A DNA stretch of 20,685 nucleotides from JBHIEE01 sp046760445 (GTDB taxonomy: Bacteria > Acidobacteriota > Aminicenantia > JdFR-78). The position numbers were made by a program, and so were the translations under genes. Where the stretch lies: the NCBI GenBank assembly GCA_046760445.1, contig JBHIEE010000045.1:1-20685 (forward strand), in the 5' to 3' direction. Below are positions 13,500 through 20,685 of the stretch, piece after piece. How positions within the stretch are numbered: position 1 is the first letter of the stretch; every line of letters begins with the position of its first letter. The notes below the pieces were generated by a model. That model saw nothing but the letters and a program-made list of their open reading frames with translations, did not search any database and was not told where the DNA came from.

Positions 13500-14877
13500 G
13501 CCTTTTCTAAGTATTGTCTTATCTGCCGGTCAGGGAACAAGATTTAAGTCAGAAAGAATTAAAATCCTCCATAAATTGTTGGATAAACCGATGGTCTGTC
13601 TTGTGTTAGAGTGTCTTAAGAAGATAAACCCAGAGAAAATATTAGTCGTTGTTGGTTATCAAAAAGAAGAGGTAATAGAGGAACTTTCTCCTTATGGGGT
13701 AGAATTTGTTTGGCAGAAAGAACAATTGGGCACAGCTCATGCAGTGATGTGTGCTGAAAAAATTTTAAAAGAAAACAAAGAAAAAGACTTGTTAGTGTTA
13801 AATGGGGATGTGCCGCTGCTTCAACCAGACTTGTTGGTAAAATTGATCCGCCATCATCAAAAAAATAATTTCTCTGTCACTTTAGTTACAGCTGAAATTG
13901 ATTCACCCAAAGGATATGGTAGAATAGTTAGAAATGATCAGGGTCAGATAGTGAAAATTGTGGAAGATAAAGATGCTCGACCACTTCAGAAGAAAATTAA
14001 AGAGATTAACGCGGGCATTTATCTCTTTAAAATTTTAGACTTACTTTCTGCTTTACCTTATGTTTCTAATAAAAATATAAAAAAGGAATACTATTTACCA
14101 GAGGTGGTCGAGATATTAGCTGAGAAAGATAAATCAATTGGTGAGATTAAAACTGACCGAGTTGAAGATATTTTGGGAGTTAACACCCGGTATGAATTAT
14201 CTCAAGCAGTGAGAATTCTGAGAGAAAGAAAAATAAAGGCATTGGCTGAAAGCGGAGTTACTTTTTTAGATCCAGCCACCACTTGGATTGACCTTGGTGT
14301 AAAAATAGAACCGGACACAGTCATTTATTCTCAGGTAATAATTGAGAAAAATACAAGAATAGGTAAAGGATGTTCTATTTATCCTTTTGTTCATATTATT
14401 AATAGTCAAATAGGGAACCGGGTAAAAATTTTGAGTTCAACCATGATTGAAGAATCGATAATTGAAGATAAAGCGCAGATAGGACCATTTACTCATCTTA
14501 GACCGAAGACAATAATAAAATCTAAAGCAAAAGTGGGAAATTTTGTTGAAATGAAAAATACGATTTTTGGTAAGGGCTCTAAGGCAGGACATTTAAGTTA
14601 CTTAGGTGATAGTGAAGTAGGAGAGGGAGTTAATATTGGAGCAGGAACAGTTACCTGTAATTTTGATGGTTTTAAAAAATATAAAACTTTAATTGAATCA
14701 GGCGCCTTTATTGGCTCAGGTGCAGAGTTGGTCGCTCCAATTAAAATTGGACGTGAGGCATACATTGGTGCTGGGTCAACCATTACTAAAGATGTGAAAC
14801 CCTATTCTTTAGCTGTTGCTCGCGGGAAACAAATTTCTAAATTAGATTGGGTTAAAAAGAGGAAGAGAAAGAAATAA
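13492..14877 (+). CDS. glmU: bifunctional GlcNAc-1-phosphate uridyltransferase / glucosamine-1-phosphate acetyltransferase
   Basis: Makes UDP-GlcNAc from glucosamine-1-phosphate, acetyl-CoA and UTP. 461 residues, full length. The N-terminal pyrophosphorylase domain (about 1-230) has LSAGQGTRFKS with Lys24, GTAHAV, LNGDVPLL and the metal site INAGIYLF. The usual Pro before Lys24 is Ile. The C-terminal left-handed beta-helix (about 250-455) has the acetyltransferase motifs RPKTIIKSKAKVGNFVEMKN, HLSYLGDSEVG, NIGAGTVTCNFDGFKK and the closing YSLAVARGKQ. It overlaps the TPR gene and shares one nt with glmS (TAATG), so the three genes are one operon. Product feeds both peptidoglycan and lipid A. 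Confidence 0.97.
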   Translation: MPKPFLSIVLSAGQGTRFKSERIKILHKLLDKPMVCLVLECLKKINPEKILVVVGYQKEEVIEELSPYGVEFVWQKEQLGTAHAVMCAEKILKENKEKDLLVLNGDVPLLQPDLLVKLIRHHQKNNFSVTLVTAEIDSPKGYGRIVRNDQGQIVKIVEDKDARPLQKKIKEINAGIYLFKILDLLSALPYVSNKNIKKEYYLPEVVEILAEKDKSIGEIKTDRVEDILGVNTRYELSQAVRILRERKIKALAESGVTFLDPATTWIDLGVKIEPDTVIYSQVIIEKNTRIGKGCSIYPFVHIINSQIGNRVKILSSTMIEESIIEDKAQIGPFTHLRPKTIIKSKAKVGNFVEMKNTIFGKGSKAGHLSYLGDSEVGEGVNIGAGTVTCNFDGFKKYKTLIESGAFIGSGAELVAPIKIGREAYIGAGSTITKDVKPYSLAVARGKQISKLDWVKKRKRKK

Positions 14878-16706
14878 TGTGTGGAATAATTGGTTATATT
14901 GGACCGAAAAAGATTAGTTCGGTTTTAATTGAGGGCCTCAAGAAATTAGAATATCGAGGTTATGACTCAGCTGGATTGGCGGTCGTTGGGGATGGAAAAC
15001 TGTATATTAGGCGAGTAAAAGGAAAAATAACCAGCTTGGAAGAAAATTTGAGAATTTCTCCAGTAGAAGGAAATTATGGAATTGGCCATACTCGCTGGGC
15101 CACTCATGGCCGACCTTCTGAAGAAAATGCTCACCCTCATCAAGATTGCACTGGGACGATTGTTGTGGTTCATAATGGAATAATTGAGAATTATTTGACT
15201 TTAAAAAAGAAATTAATAGAAGAAGGTCATAAATTTCTTACAGAAACCGATACAGAAGTAATTGCTCATCTAGTGGAAAAATATTATCAAGGAAATCTCG
15301 AACAAGCCATCCAGAAAGCTTTAAAAAAATTAGAAGGGGTTTTTGCTTTAGCCATTATTTCTTCTAATAATTTAGAGAAAATAGTAGCTGCTAAAAAAGG
15401 ACCACCAGTGATAATCGGCCTGGGGAAAGGTGAATATTTTGCTTGTTCTGATTTAGCTCCTATCCTTAGTCATACGAAAGAAGTTATCTTTTTGGAAGAC
15501 GAAGAGATGGCTGTCATCGAACAGGATGGAGTAAAGTTTACTGATTTTGAAGGTAAAATATTATCTAAAAAAGTCCAGCCTATTTCTTGGGATCCAGTTA
15601 TGGTAGAAAAAGGGGGATTTAAGCATTTTATGCTTAAAGAAATATTTGAACAACCTCGGGCATTGAGAGAGACATTATTAGGCAGAATTTCCCTGGATTC
15701 AGGGTCAGTCTACTTAGAAGAGAGTAATCTCTCTCCAGAATTTCTGAGAAAATTAACTCAGGTAAATATTATTGCCTGTGGGACTTCTTATCATGCTGGC
15801 TTAGTAGGTAAATACTTTTTAGAGAGCTTAGCCCAAATTCCTACTGAAGTGGATTATTCTTCAGAATACCGCTATCGTGATTTTATTTTGAATAAGAATC
15901 AGTTAAACATAATTATTACTCAATCGGGAGAAACAGCTGATACCTTAGCTGCTTTGAGAATAATAAAAAAACACAAGGGAGAAACTTTGGCTATTTGCAA
16001 TATGAAAGGAAGTACTGCTACCCGGGAGGCTGATGGAGTAATTTATACTCATGCTGGACCTGAAATAGGGGTTGCTTCAACCAAAACCTTTTCTTCTCAA
16101 TTAATGGCTTTAATTCTGTTAAGTCTTTGCTTAGCTCAAATTAAAGGAAAATTGAACAAGAATTCTTCTATAGCCTTTTTGGAGGAACTTCAGAAGATTC
16201 CTCATAAAATAGAGACCATTCTTTATCAGGCAGCAAAAATAGAAGATTTAGCTCAGAAGTTTCTTAATTATTCAAATTTTCTTTATTTAGGACGATGGAT
16301 TAATTTTCCCATTGCTTTGGAAGGAGCTCTAAAGTTGAAAGAGATATCTTATATTCATGCCGAAGGGTATGCTGCCGGAGAAATGAAGCATGGTCCAATT
16401 GCCTTGATTGATGAGAAAATGCCTGCGGTAGCCATTGTTCCCAAGGATAGAGTTTACGAAAAAATGTTGAGTAATATTTCTGAAGTCAAGACGAGAATAG
16501 GCCTTGTCCTGGCAATTGCTTATCACGATGATAAAGAAATCAAAGATAAGGTAGACGAGATAATTTATATTCCTTCTACTCATCCACTCTTATCTCCTTT
16601 TTTAACCATTATTCCCTTACAACTGTTTGCTTATTACATTGCTTTAAAAAGAGGAGCTGATGTGGACCAACCCCGAAATTTGGCCAAGAGTGTCACTGTC
16701 GAGTAA
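14877..16706 (+). CDS. glmS: glutamine:fructose-6-phosphate amidotransferase (isomerising)
   Basis: Forms glucosamine-6-phosphate from fructose-6-phosphate and glutamine, the entry step to UDP-GlcNAc. 609 residues, standard length. The N-terminal class II glutaminase domain begins MCGIIGYIG with the nucleophile Cys2, followed by YRGYDSAG, HTRWATHG and HNGIIENY. Two SIS sugar-isomerase domains follow, with CGTSYHAG, TQSGETADTLAA, STKTFSSQ and the C-terminal DQPRNLAKSVTVE. No glmS-type ribozyme or long leader is present because the start codon overlaps the glmU stop. GlmM, needed between the two enzymes, is not in the window. Confidence 0.98.
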   Translation: MCGIIGYIGPKKISSVLIEGLKKLEYRGYDSAGLAVVGDGKLYIRRVKGKITSLEENLRISPVEGNYGIGHTRWATHGRPSEENAHPHQDCTGTIVVVHNGIIENYLTLKKKLIEEGHKFLTETDTEVIAHLVEKYYQGNLEQAIQKALKKLEGVFALAIISSNNLEKIVAAKKGPPVIIGLGKGEYFACSDLAPILSHTKEVIFLEDEEMAVIEQDGVKFTDFEGKILSKKVQPISWDPVMVEKGGFKHFMLKEIFEQPRALRETLLGRISLDSGSVYLEESNLSPEFLRKLTQVNIIACGTSYHAGLVGKYFLESLAQIPTEVDYSSEYRYRDFILNKNQLNIIITQSGETADTLAALRIIKKHKGETLAICNMKGSTATREADGVIYTHAGPEIGVASTKTFSSQLMALILLSLCLAQIKGKLNKNSSIAFLEELQKIPHKIETILYQAAKIEDLAQKFLNYSNFLYLGRWINFPIALEGALKLKEISYIHAEGYAAGEMKHGPIALIDEKMPAVAIVPKDRVYEKMLSNISEVKTRIGLVLAIAYHDDKEIKDKVDEIIYIPSTHPLLSPFLTIIPLQLFAYYIALKRGADVDQPRNLAKSVTVE

Positions 16707-16743
16707 AAATTTGAGTTGGAAGATATGAGTTGCTCACCAATCT

Positions 16744-16760
16744 AAAATTAAGTTAATTTT
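16744..16760. terminator. possible A/T-rich terminator between glmS and the TonB receptor gene
   Basis: AAAATTAA-G-TTAATTTT is a perfect inverted repeat followed by a T-rich stretch on the plus strand. It sits between the ends of two convergent genes. The stem has no G-C pairs, so it would be weak. Confidence 0.35.
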
Positions 16761-16771
16761 TGATTTTAACC

Positions 16772-19516
16772 TTAATCAGACTTTTTTAAATATGTTTTAT
16801 CAAGTGTTACTCTGTATCCCAATTCTTCAATGGTCTTGATTAATTGGTCAATGGAGACCACATCTTTCCAGATCTCGATCACTACTTTTTTTTCTTTAAG
16901 GTTGACCTCAGCAGAGATGACTCCTTTAATTTTTTTAAGCGTGATTTGCACTGTATTAGCACAAAACTGACAGTCTATACCTTCCACATTCAATATAATT
17001 ACCTGTAAAGGAGTTTTAAAGAGAGTTACTTTATATCCCGCTTCTTCCACAGCTTTGATTAATTGATTAACAGAGACTAAATCTTTCCAGATTTCAACTA
17101 CTGCACTATTATTTTTAAGGCTTACCTCAGCAGAGATGACTCCTTTAACTTTCTTCAGCGTGGTTTGAACTGTGTTCACGAAACGCTCACAGTGCATACC
17201 TTCCACATTCAGAATTATTACCTGTGTTTTCTTATTCTCTGTTTTTTCTTCTCTCCTCAATTTATCACTTTCACTTAATCTCCATCCAATTTTAAGCCCA
17301 ATATAAAAATTTCTTCCTGGCTCTGGAATATAAGCTAAATTAAGATGTTCTTTATGCGCTTTGTTGAAAATATTCTCTACACCAAAATTAAAAGTGAATG
17401 TATTGGTAAGCTTAATTTCTCCGCGGAAATTAAAAACAGAGAATCCTGGGGTTTTTGTCTCTCCAGCACTGATAGCCGCTCTTTTTTGCTCAGCTACAAA
17501 TCTTCCGCTCAGCTCAGCCCAGAATCTTTCTTTTGAATCATTATACCTTAATTTAACTCTCGATTCTAAGGGGGGAATTTGAGGCAAGGGTTCACCTGTG
17601 ATCTCATCCTTACCCCAAGTATAAGCAAGGTTGCCATATAAAGAAACTCGTTTGGTTAGCTTTATTCCAAAATCAGATTCCAATCCTCGAATGATTGCTT
17701 TGCCAATATTGACATACCGTTTTACTCCCATTAGGCCAGCAAATGGAGGTTCAGCCCCGGGATCAATCTTTGCTGATATCAAATCAGTAAGCTTATTCTG
17801 GAAAAACGAGATACTCCATTTTAGATTGGCATTCGTTCTTCTTATTCCACCTTGGATACTTAAATTTTTTTCTGGTCTGAGTGATGGAGTGCCGATATAA
17901 TAATATCCATCCTTCATAGTGGCAGAAAAATATCTTTCAGTCGGATTTGCTACTTTAGATGCCTTCCCAATAGAAGCTGTAAGATTAATGTTATTGGAAA
18001 GTTTGTAAAGAAGATTCAAATTCCCACTAAAGAATTTATCAGAGGAGCCAGACTTCTGACTGTCAATTTGAGAATCAGTAGAGATCTGAGCGTCAGATGA
18101 GGCAATATCTACTCTTCCTCCTAAGGTTATATTTAATTTCGGAGTAATTTCAATTTTATTTTGTCCAAAAACTCCAAAATAGGAAATGTAAGAATCGGGT
18201 AATATTTCCAATGGACTTGTTGTTTCATCATCTATATCATATCTGCTTGCTCGCATCTTCCAGAGACTGAAATCCATTCCCACAGTAAGGAAGCTCTTCC
18301 TGCCAAGGATAAAACCCCCTTTTGCTGTTGTTCCATAAGTATTTGAGCTAGCCTCTTCTTTGTGACTGAAGTTTTCCCCTGGAGGTGTCGTAACCGCATC
18401 ATGGTATATGTTCTGGGCATATAATTTGATGGAGAAAGAGGTAAAGTTCTCAGAAAGGTTGCTTGCTGAATAACTCAAGCTGGATAGGCTTCTTTTTTCA
18501 TTGGGAATTATGGTAAAACCCCCAGGATATCCGATATCTTTACCAATGTATCGATCTGTAGAAAACTGAAGGCGATGCTTATTGGGAAGTAGATACCCAA
18601 TTTTAAAATTATAACTTGTGTCCTTAAATCCACTATTTTCAACTATCCCTGTTGGTATTCTGTAATCTTTATAGCTACTACCGACTGCTCCGATTAAGAA
18701 ATCAACGGTTCTGTATTTACCACCAAAATTGAGCCCTCCTTTTTTACCACTGGAAACGCTATTATAGGTCAGATTCAGATTTCCATAAGTTTGGAATTCA
18801 CCAGCTCCAGAAATTTCAGGCTTTTTAGTTACTATATTGATAATGCCCCCGAAGTTTCCTGAACCATGAAGAACAGAATGAGGTCCCTTAATCACCTCGA
18901 TATAGTCAATCTGATCAGGATCAATAGTCGCAGTGCAGGCATCCATACCCATCGGGCATGCTTGGTTCACTCTACTACCATCGATTAAAACAAGGATTCT
19001 GTCGTCTTTCATCCCTTGAATTACTGCTTTTATACCCCATCCTCCTGGTCTCACAGTAAATACACCTAGTATGCTCTTCAAAGCCTCTGCCGTAGTAGTC
19101 GGATTCGACCTTCTTATTTCCTTTTCATTTATCACTGAAACTGGAGCTGTCAGATCAAGAGTATCATTCAGTTTTGCTGTTACCTCAATTTCTTCATTAG
19201 CTCTAAACACATCTAATGAAAGAAGTAACTTTACTTTTGAGTCACCTTTTATTAAAACTTTTTTGCTAATGCTCTGATACCCAATGAGTTGAGTGGTTAT
19301 TTTGTAAACGCCGGGTGGCAGATTTATAATTCTAAAGTATCCATTGCCATTAGTTGTTGTTCTTATTTGAGTTCCCTCGATAATAATATTGACTCCCATC
19401 AATGGAGTTTCTGTCTGGCTATCTTTGACATAACCTTCTATCTCTCCTTTATTTTGTGCAGAAATTAAAGTGACTAATAGTAGAAGAATAGTCAATATTC
19501 TAATTAGATATGTCAC
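16772..19516 (-). CDS. TonB-dependent outer-membrane receptor with two C-terminal HMA domains
   Basis: 914 residues. A signal peptide (1-20, ending LISA) leads to a carboxypeptidase-regulatory-like beta-sandwich (about 24-105), a TonB plug (about 107-235, with GIINIVTKKP) and a beta-barrel ending near GRNFYIGLKIGWRL (734-747). Most receptors stop there. This one continues with a charged linker and two heavy-metal-associated domains, 764-836 and 837-914. The second has the metal site GIDCQFC (C849, C852); the first reads GMHCERF, so C776 remains but the second Cys is Phe779. The plug has CPMGM (C187, M191) plus C194, similar to the CxxxM half of the copper site in OprC. The receptor probably imports copper or another soft metal, with HMA domains in the periplasm as acceptors. 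The GTG start has GGAGGT upstream. A CsoR-family regulator gene lies upstream on the same strand. Confidence 0.9.
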   Translation of the reverse strand: MTYLIRILTILLLLVTLISAQNKGEIEGYVKDSQTETPLMGVNIIIEGTQIRTTTNGNGYFRIINLPPGVYKITTQLIGYQSISKKVLIKGDSKVKLLLSLDVFRANEEIEVTAKLNDTLDLTAPVSVINEKEIRRSNPTTTAEALKSILGVFTVRPGGWGIKAVIQGMKDDRILVLIDGSRVNQACPMGMDACTATIDPDQIDYIEVIKGPHSVLHGSGNFGGIINIVTKKPEISGAGEFQTYGNLNLTYNSVSSGKKGGLNFGGKYRTVDFLIGAVGSSYKDYRIPTGIVENSGFKDTSYNFKIGYLLPNKHRLQFSTDRYIGKDIGYPGGFTIIPNEKRSLSSLSYSASNLSENFTSFSIKLYAQNIYHDAVTTPPGENFSHKEEASSNTYGTTAKGGFILGRKSFLTVGMDFSLWKMRASRYDIDDETTSPLEILPDSYISYFGVFGQNKIEITPKLNITLGGRVDIASSDAQISTDSQIDSQKSGSSDKFFSGNLNLLYKLSNNINLTASIGKASKVANPTERYFSATMKDGYYYIGTPSLRPEKNLSIQGGIRRTNANLKWSISFFQNKLTDLISAKIDPGAEPPFAGLMGVKRYVNIGKAIIRGLESDFGIKLTKRVSLYGNLAYTWGKDEITGEPLPQIPPLESRVKLRYNDSKERFWAELSGRFVAEQKRAAISAGETKTPGFSVFNFRGEIKLTNTFTFNFGVENIFNKAHKEHLNLAYIPEPGRNFYIGLKIGWRLSESDKLRREEKTENKKTQVIILNVEGMHCERFVNTVQTTLKKVKGVISAEVSLKNNSAVVEIWKDLVSVNQLIKAVEEAGYKVTLFKTPLQVIILNVEGIDCQFCANTVQITLKKIKGVISAEVNLKEKKVVIEIWKDVVSIDQLIKTIEELGYRVTLDKTYLKKSD

Positions 19517-19850
19517 TTTAACCTCCTTTAAATCTTCTTAGTATTATTAAACTTAACCACAGAGGCCACTTACTTTATTAAATCTCAAATCCCAAGCACC
19601 AAATATCAAATAAATTCCAAATTCTAATGACCAAATGACCAAAACAATTACCAAGATTTCTTTTTTTTAGCAAATAGATAAATTCGCTCTTCTAAATCGT
19701 AATTACTTGATTTTTTGTTTCGGTCATTGAGATTTTGGTCATTGGAATTTGTTTGTAATTTGGGATTTGTAATTTGGAATTTTTCATTCATCTGTGTTCT
19801 CTGTGGTTTTCATATTTTTTCATGTTATTTTTGACACTACTACTTTTTGT
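19517..19850. other. intergenic region filled by a palindromic element
   Basis: 334 bp between the regulator and the receptor gene, both on the minus strand, with no coding sequence. Most of it is the inverted-repeat element at 19555-19808. Next to the receptor gene are an RBS (GGAGGT, 19526-19521) and A/T-rich sequence with no clear -35/-10 pair. Confidence 0.6.
19555..19808. repeat. long palindromic intergenic element
   Basis: The ends AACCACAGAG (19555-19564) and CTCTGTGGTT (19799-19808) are perfect 10-bp inverted repeats. Inside, words such as CCAAATTC, AATGACCAAA and CAAATCCCAA on the left face their complements on the right (TTTGGTCATT, TTTGGGATTTG, AATTTGGAAT). The whole would fold into a long imperfect hairpin. 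Confidence 0.75.
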
Positions 19851-20129
19851 CTATTTGGCGAATTTATAAATTACATCCATTAGATCTTTATAAGTTTCGT
19901 CAGTTTTCTGAGCATCTTTGGAGCGGATAGCTTTAGTGACACATGTCTCAAGGTAATTCCTCATCACAACTTTGCCTGCTCCTCTTAGAGCTTCATGAAT
20001 TGAAGAAATCTGGGTCAGAATTTCGAGACAGAGTCTCCCTGATTCAACCATCTTTTTTACTCCTGAAATCTGTCCTTCTATTCTGTTTAAACGAGAGATA
20101 ATTTCTTCTTTTCTTTCTTTAGTAATCAT
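19851..20129 (-). CDS. CsoR/CstR-family (DUF156) transcriptional repressor
   Basis: 92 residues, an all-helical DUF156 repressor of the CsoR/RcnR/FrmR/CstR group, which release DNA on binding metal, aldehyde or sulfur species. The fold signature is RLNRIEGQISGVKKMVES, then C34 (GRLCLEILTQ) and C63 (LETCVTKAI). The spacing 34 to 63 equals that of CsoR Cys36 to Cys65 with no gap. The His of the copper site (His61 in mycobacterial CsoR) is Tyr59 here. The Cys-Cys pair without His resembles the sulfur sensor CstR, so copper sensing is not assured. The ATG has GGAGGT 4 nt upstream. It precedes the TonB receptor gene on the same strand and is its likely regulator. Confidence 0.92.
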   Translation of the reverse strand: MITKERKEEIISRLNRIEGQISGVKKMVESGRLCLEILTQISSIHEALRGAGKVVMRNYLETCVTKAIRSKDAQKTDETYKDLMDVIYKFAK

Positions 20130-20235
20130 ATTTACCTCCTTTATTTTTTAAGCGTTTTCATCTTTAGAAACCCAATACTAACAAGTGTTTTTTAGCTCTA
20201 TTTTTCGACTTCACCCCCCCACATAAATTGAAATC

Positions 20236-20373
20236 CTAAATACTAAACACTGATTTCTAAACAAGTCCAAAATCCAAATGTTCCAAATTCAAAACGGATT
20301 AAAGCAACTTTTGTTTTGGTCATTTGAATTTTGGTGATTTGATATTGTTTCGGATTTCGAATTTAGTATTTAG
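20236..20373. repeat. second palindromic intergenic element
   Basis: CTAAATACTAAA (20236-20247) and TTTAGTATTTAG (20362-20373) are perfect 12-bp inverted ends. The interior has complementary A-rich and T-rich words (CCAAATTCAAAAC near 20282, GTTTTGGTCATTTGAATTTTGG near 20313 in two parts). It is the same style of element as the one at 19555-19808, with different end sequences. Confidence 0.7.
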
Positions 20374-20448
20374 TATTTTTACTTCCTCCTTATTCATATA
20401 TTGAATTTCCATACTTTAAAAATATCTTTTTAGGATCATTTGAAAACC

Positions 20449-20496
20449 ATTATAGCCTTACCCCCTAACCCTATATCAAAATAAATCTTTTGTCAA
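20449..20496 (-). promoter_or_regulatory. candidate promoter with CsoR-type operator
   Basis: On the minus strand TTGACA (20496-20491), TTGATA (20479-20474) and TATAAT (20454-20449) give two overlapping but imperfectly spaced promoter readings: TTGACA-N17-TAGGGT and TTGATA-N19-TATAAT. Between them is TTA-GGGGG-TAA (20468-20458), a G-tract flanked by a dyad, the form of operators bound by CsoR/RcnR-family repressors. It reads towards the regulator gene 320 bp away. Alternatively it is unrelated A/T-rich sequence. Confidence 0.35.
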
Positions 20497-20685
20497 GAGA
20501 AAAATTCATAAAGATTAAAAGTTTTTTGCTGAAAACGAATGTTCCAGAATATATATTATTTTTTAGGTTCTTCTCCTATTTGCGCGGAAAAGAGAAGATA
20601 TAGAGAAATGAAAAGTTCAAATGACAAAACTCAAATGACAAACGTAAATCGTAAAGAGTAAGGAGTAAAGTGATAAATAACACCT

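Larger units (their letters stand above)
20130..20685. other. gene-free region upstream of the CsoR-family gene
   Basis: 556 bp with no credible coding sequence. It contains a run of seven C (20214-20220), a palindromic element (20236-20373), a possible promoter with a G-tract dyad (20449-20496), and at the window edge the direct repeat TCAAATGACAAA (20617-20628 and 20631-20642). This last repeat looks like the left arm of another palindromic element cut by the window end. Confidence 0.5.

Noticed and set aside
14877..14879. glmS ribozyme upstream of glmS
   Set aside because: The glmS start overlaps the glmU stop, so there is no leader to hold the ribozyme.
17345..19277. Several frames overlapping the TonB receptor gene
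   Set aside because: All are contained in the receptor gene, which has continuous homologous structure along its length.
19555..20642. CRISPR array
   Set aside because: The repeats are inverted and A/T-rich with irregular units. There are no regularly spaced identical direct repeats with unique spacers and no cas genes.

Overview
The window is AT-rich chromosomal DNA from a diderm (LPS-making) bacterium. The evidence is lpxC, a TonB-dependent outer-membrane receptor, an LPS-kinase-like protein and a UDP-GlcNAc supply operon. Densely packed housekeeping genes alternate with A/T-rich palindromic intergenic elements. I cannot place it in a phylum from the sequence; an uncultivated lineage is plausible but inferred.

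Layout. 183-1352 (-): AAA ATPase with a DUF4143 domain. 1685-1915 (+): tRNA-Gly and tRNA-Cys, followed by a Yip1-family membrane protein (1983-2579). 2576-5032 (-): pyrK-pyrD-pyrF, three enzymes of pyrimidine synthesis. 5177-6259 (+): a GT4-type glycosyltransferase. 6386-7369 (-): a secreted parallel beta-helix protein. 7723-10787 (+): four packed or overlapping genes for a Kdo/WaaP-like kinase, a (beta/alpha)8 glycosidase-like protein, a SAM methyltransferase and a zinc-ribbon membrane protein. This looks like an envelope-glycan cassette. 10790-11533 (-): larB. 12010-16706 (+): lpxC, a TPR protein, glmU and glmS, which together provide UDP-GlcNAc and the committed step of lipid A synthesis. 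16772-20129 (-): a CsoR/CstR-family regulator upstream of a TonB-dependent receptor.

The most unusual gene is the receptor. After its beta-barrel ends it carries two tandem heavy-metal-associated (HMA) domains, which should lie in the periplasm. One has an intact CxxC site; in the other the second Cys is Phe. The plug has a CxxxM motif like that of copper receptors. The adjacent regulator keeps the two Cys of the CsoR site but has Tyr where the copper-binding His should be.

Regulation is unusually readable. Near-consensus TTGACA/TATAAT promoters with 17-18 bp spacers precede many genes. At three of them (ATPase, pyrK, larB) the start codon sits 7 nt after the -10, so the mRNA should be leaderless. 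This moves the pyrK start, and a similar promoter moves the glycosyltransferase start, because the apparent TTG codons are -35 elements. lpxC has a textbook sigma-54 promoter (TGGCAC-N5-TTGCT) only 16 nt before its ATG, with possible activator sites upstream. Long inverted-repeat elements made of short A-rich words occupy the gaps at 11.6-11.8, 19.55-19.81 and 20.24-20.37 kb.
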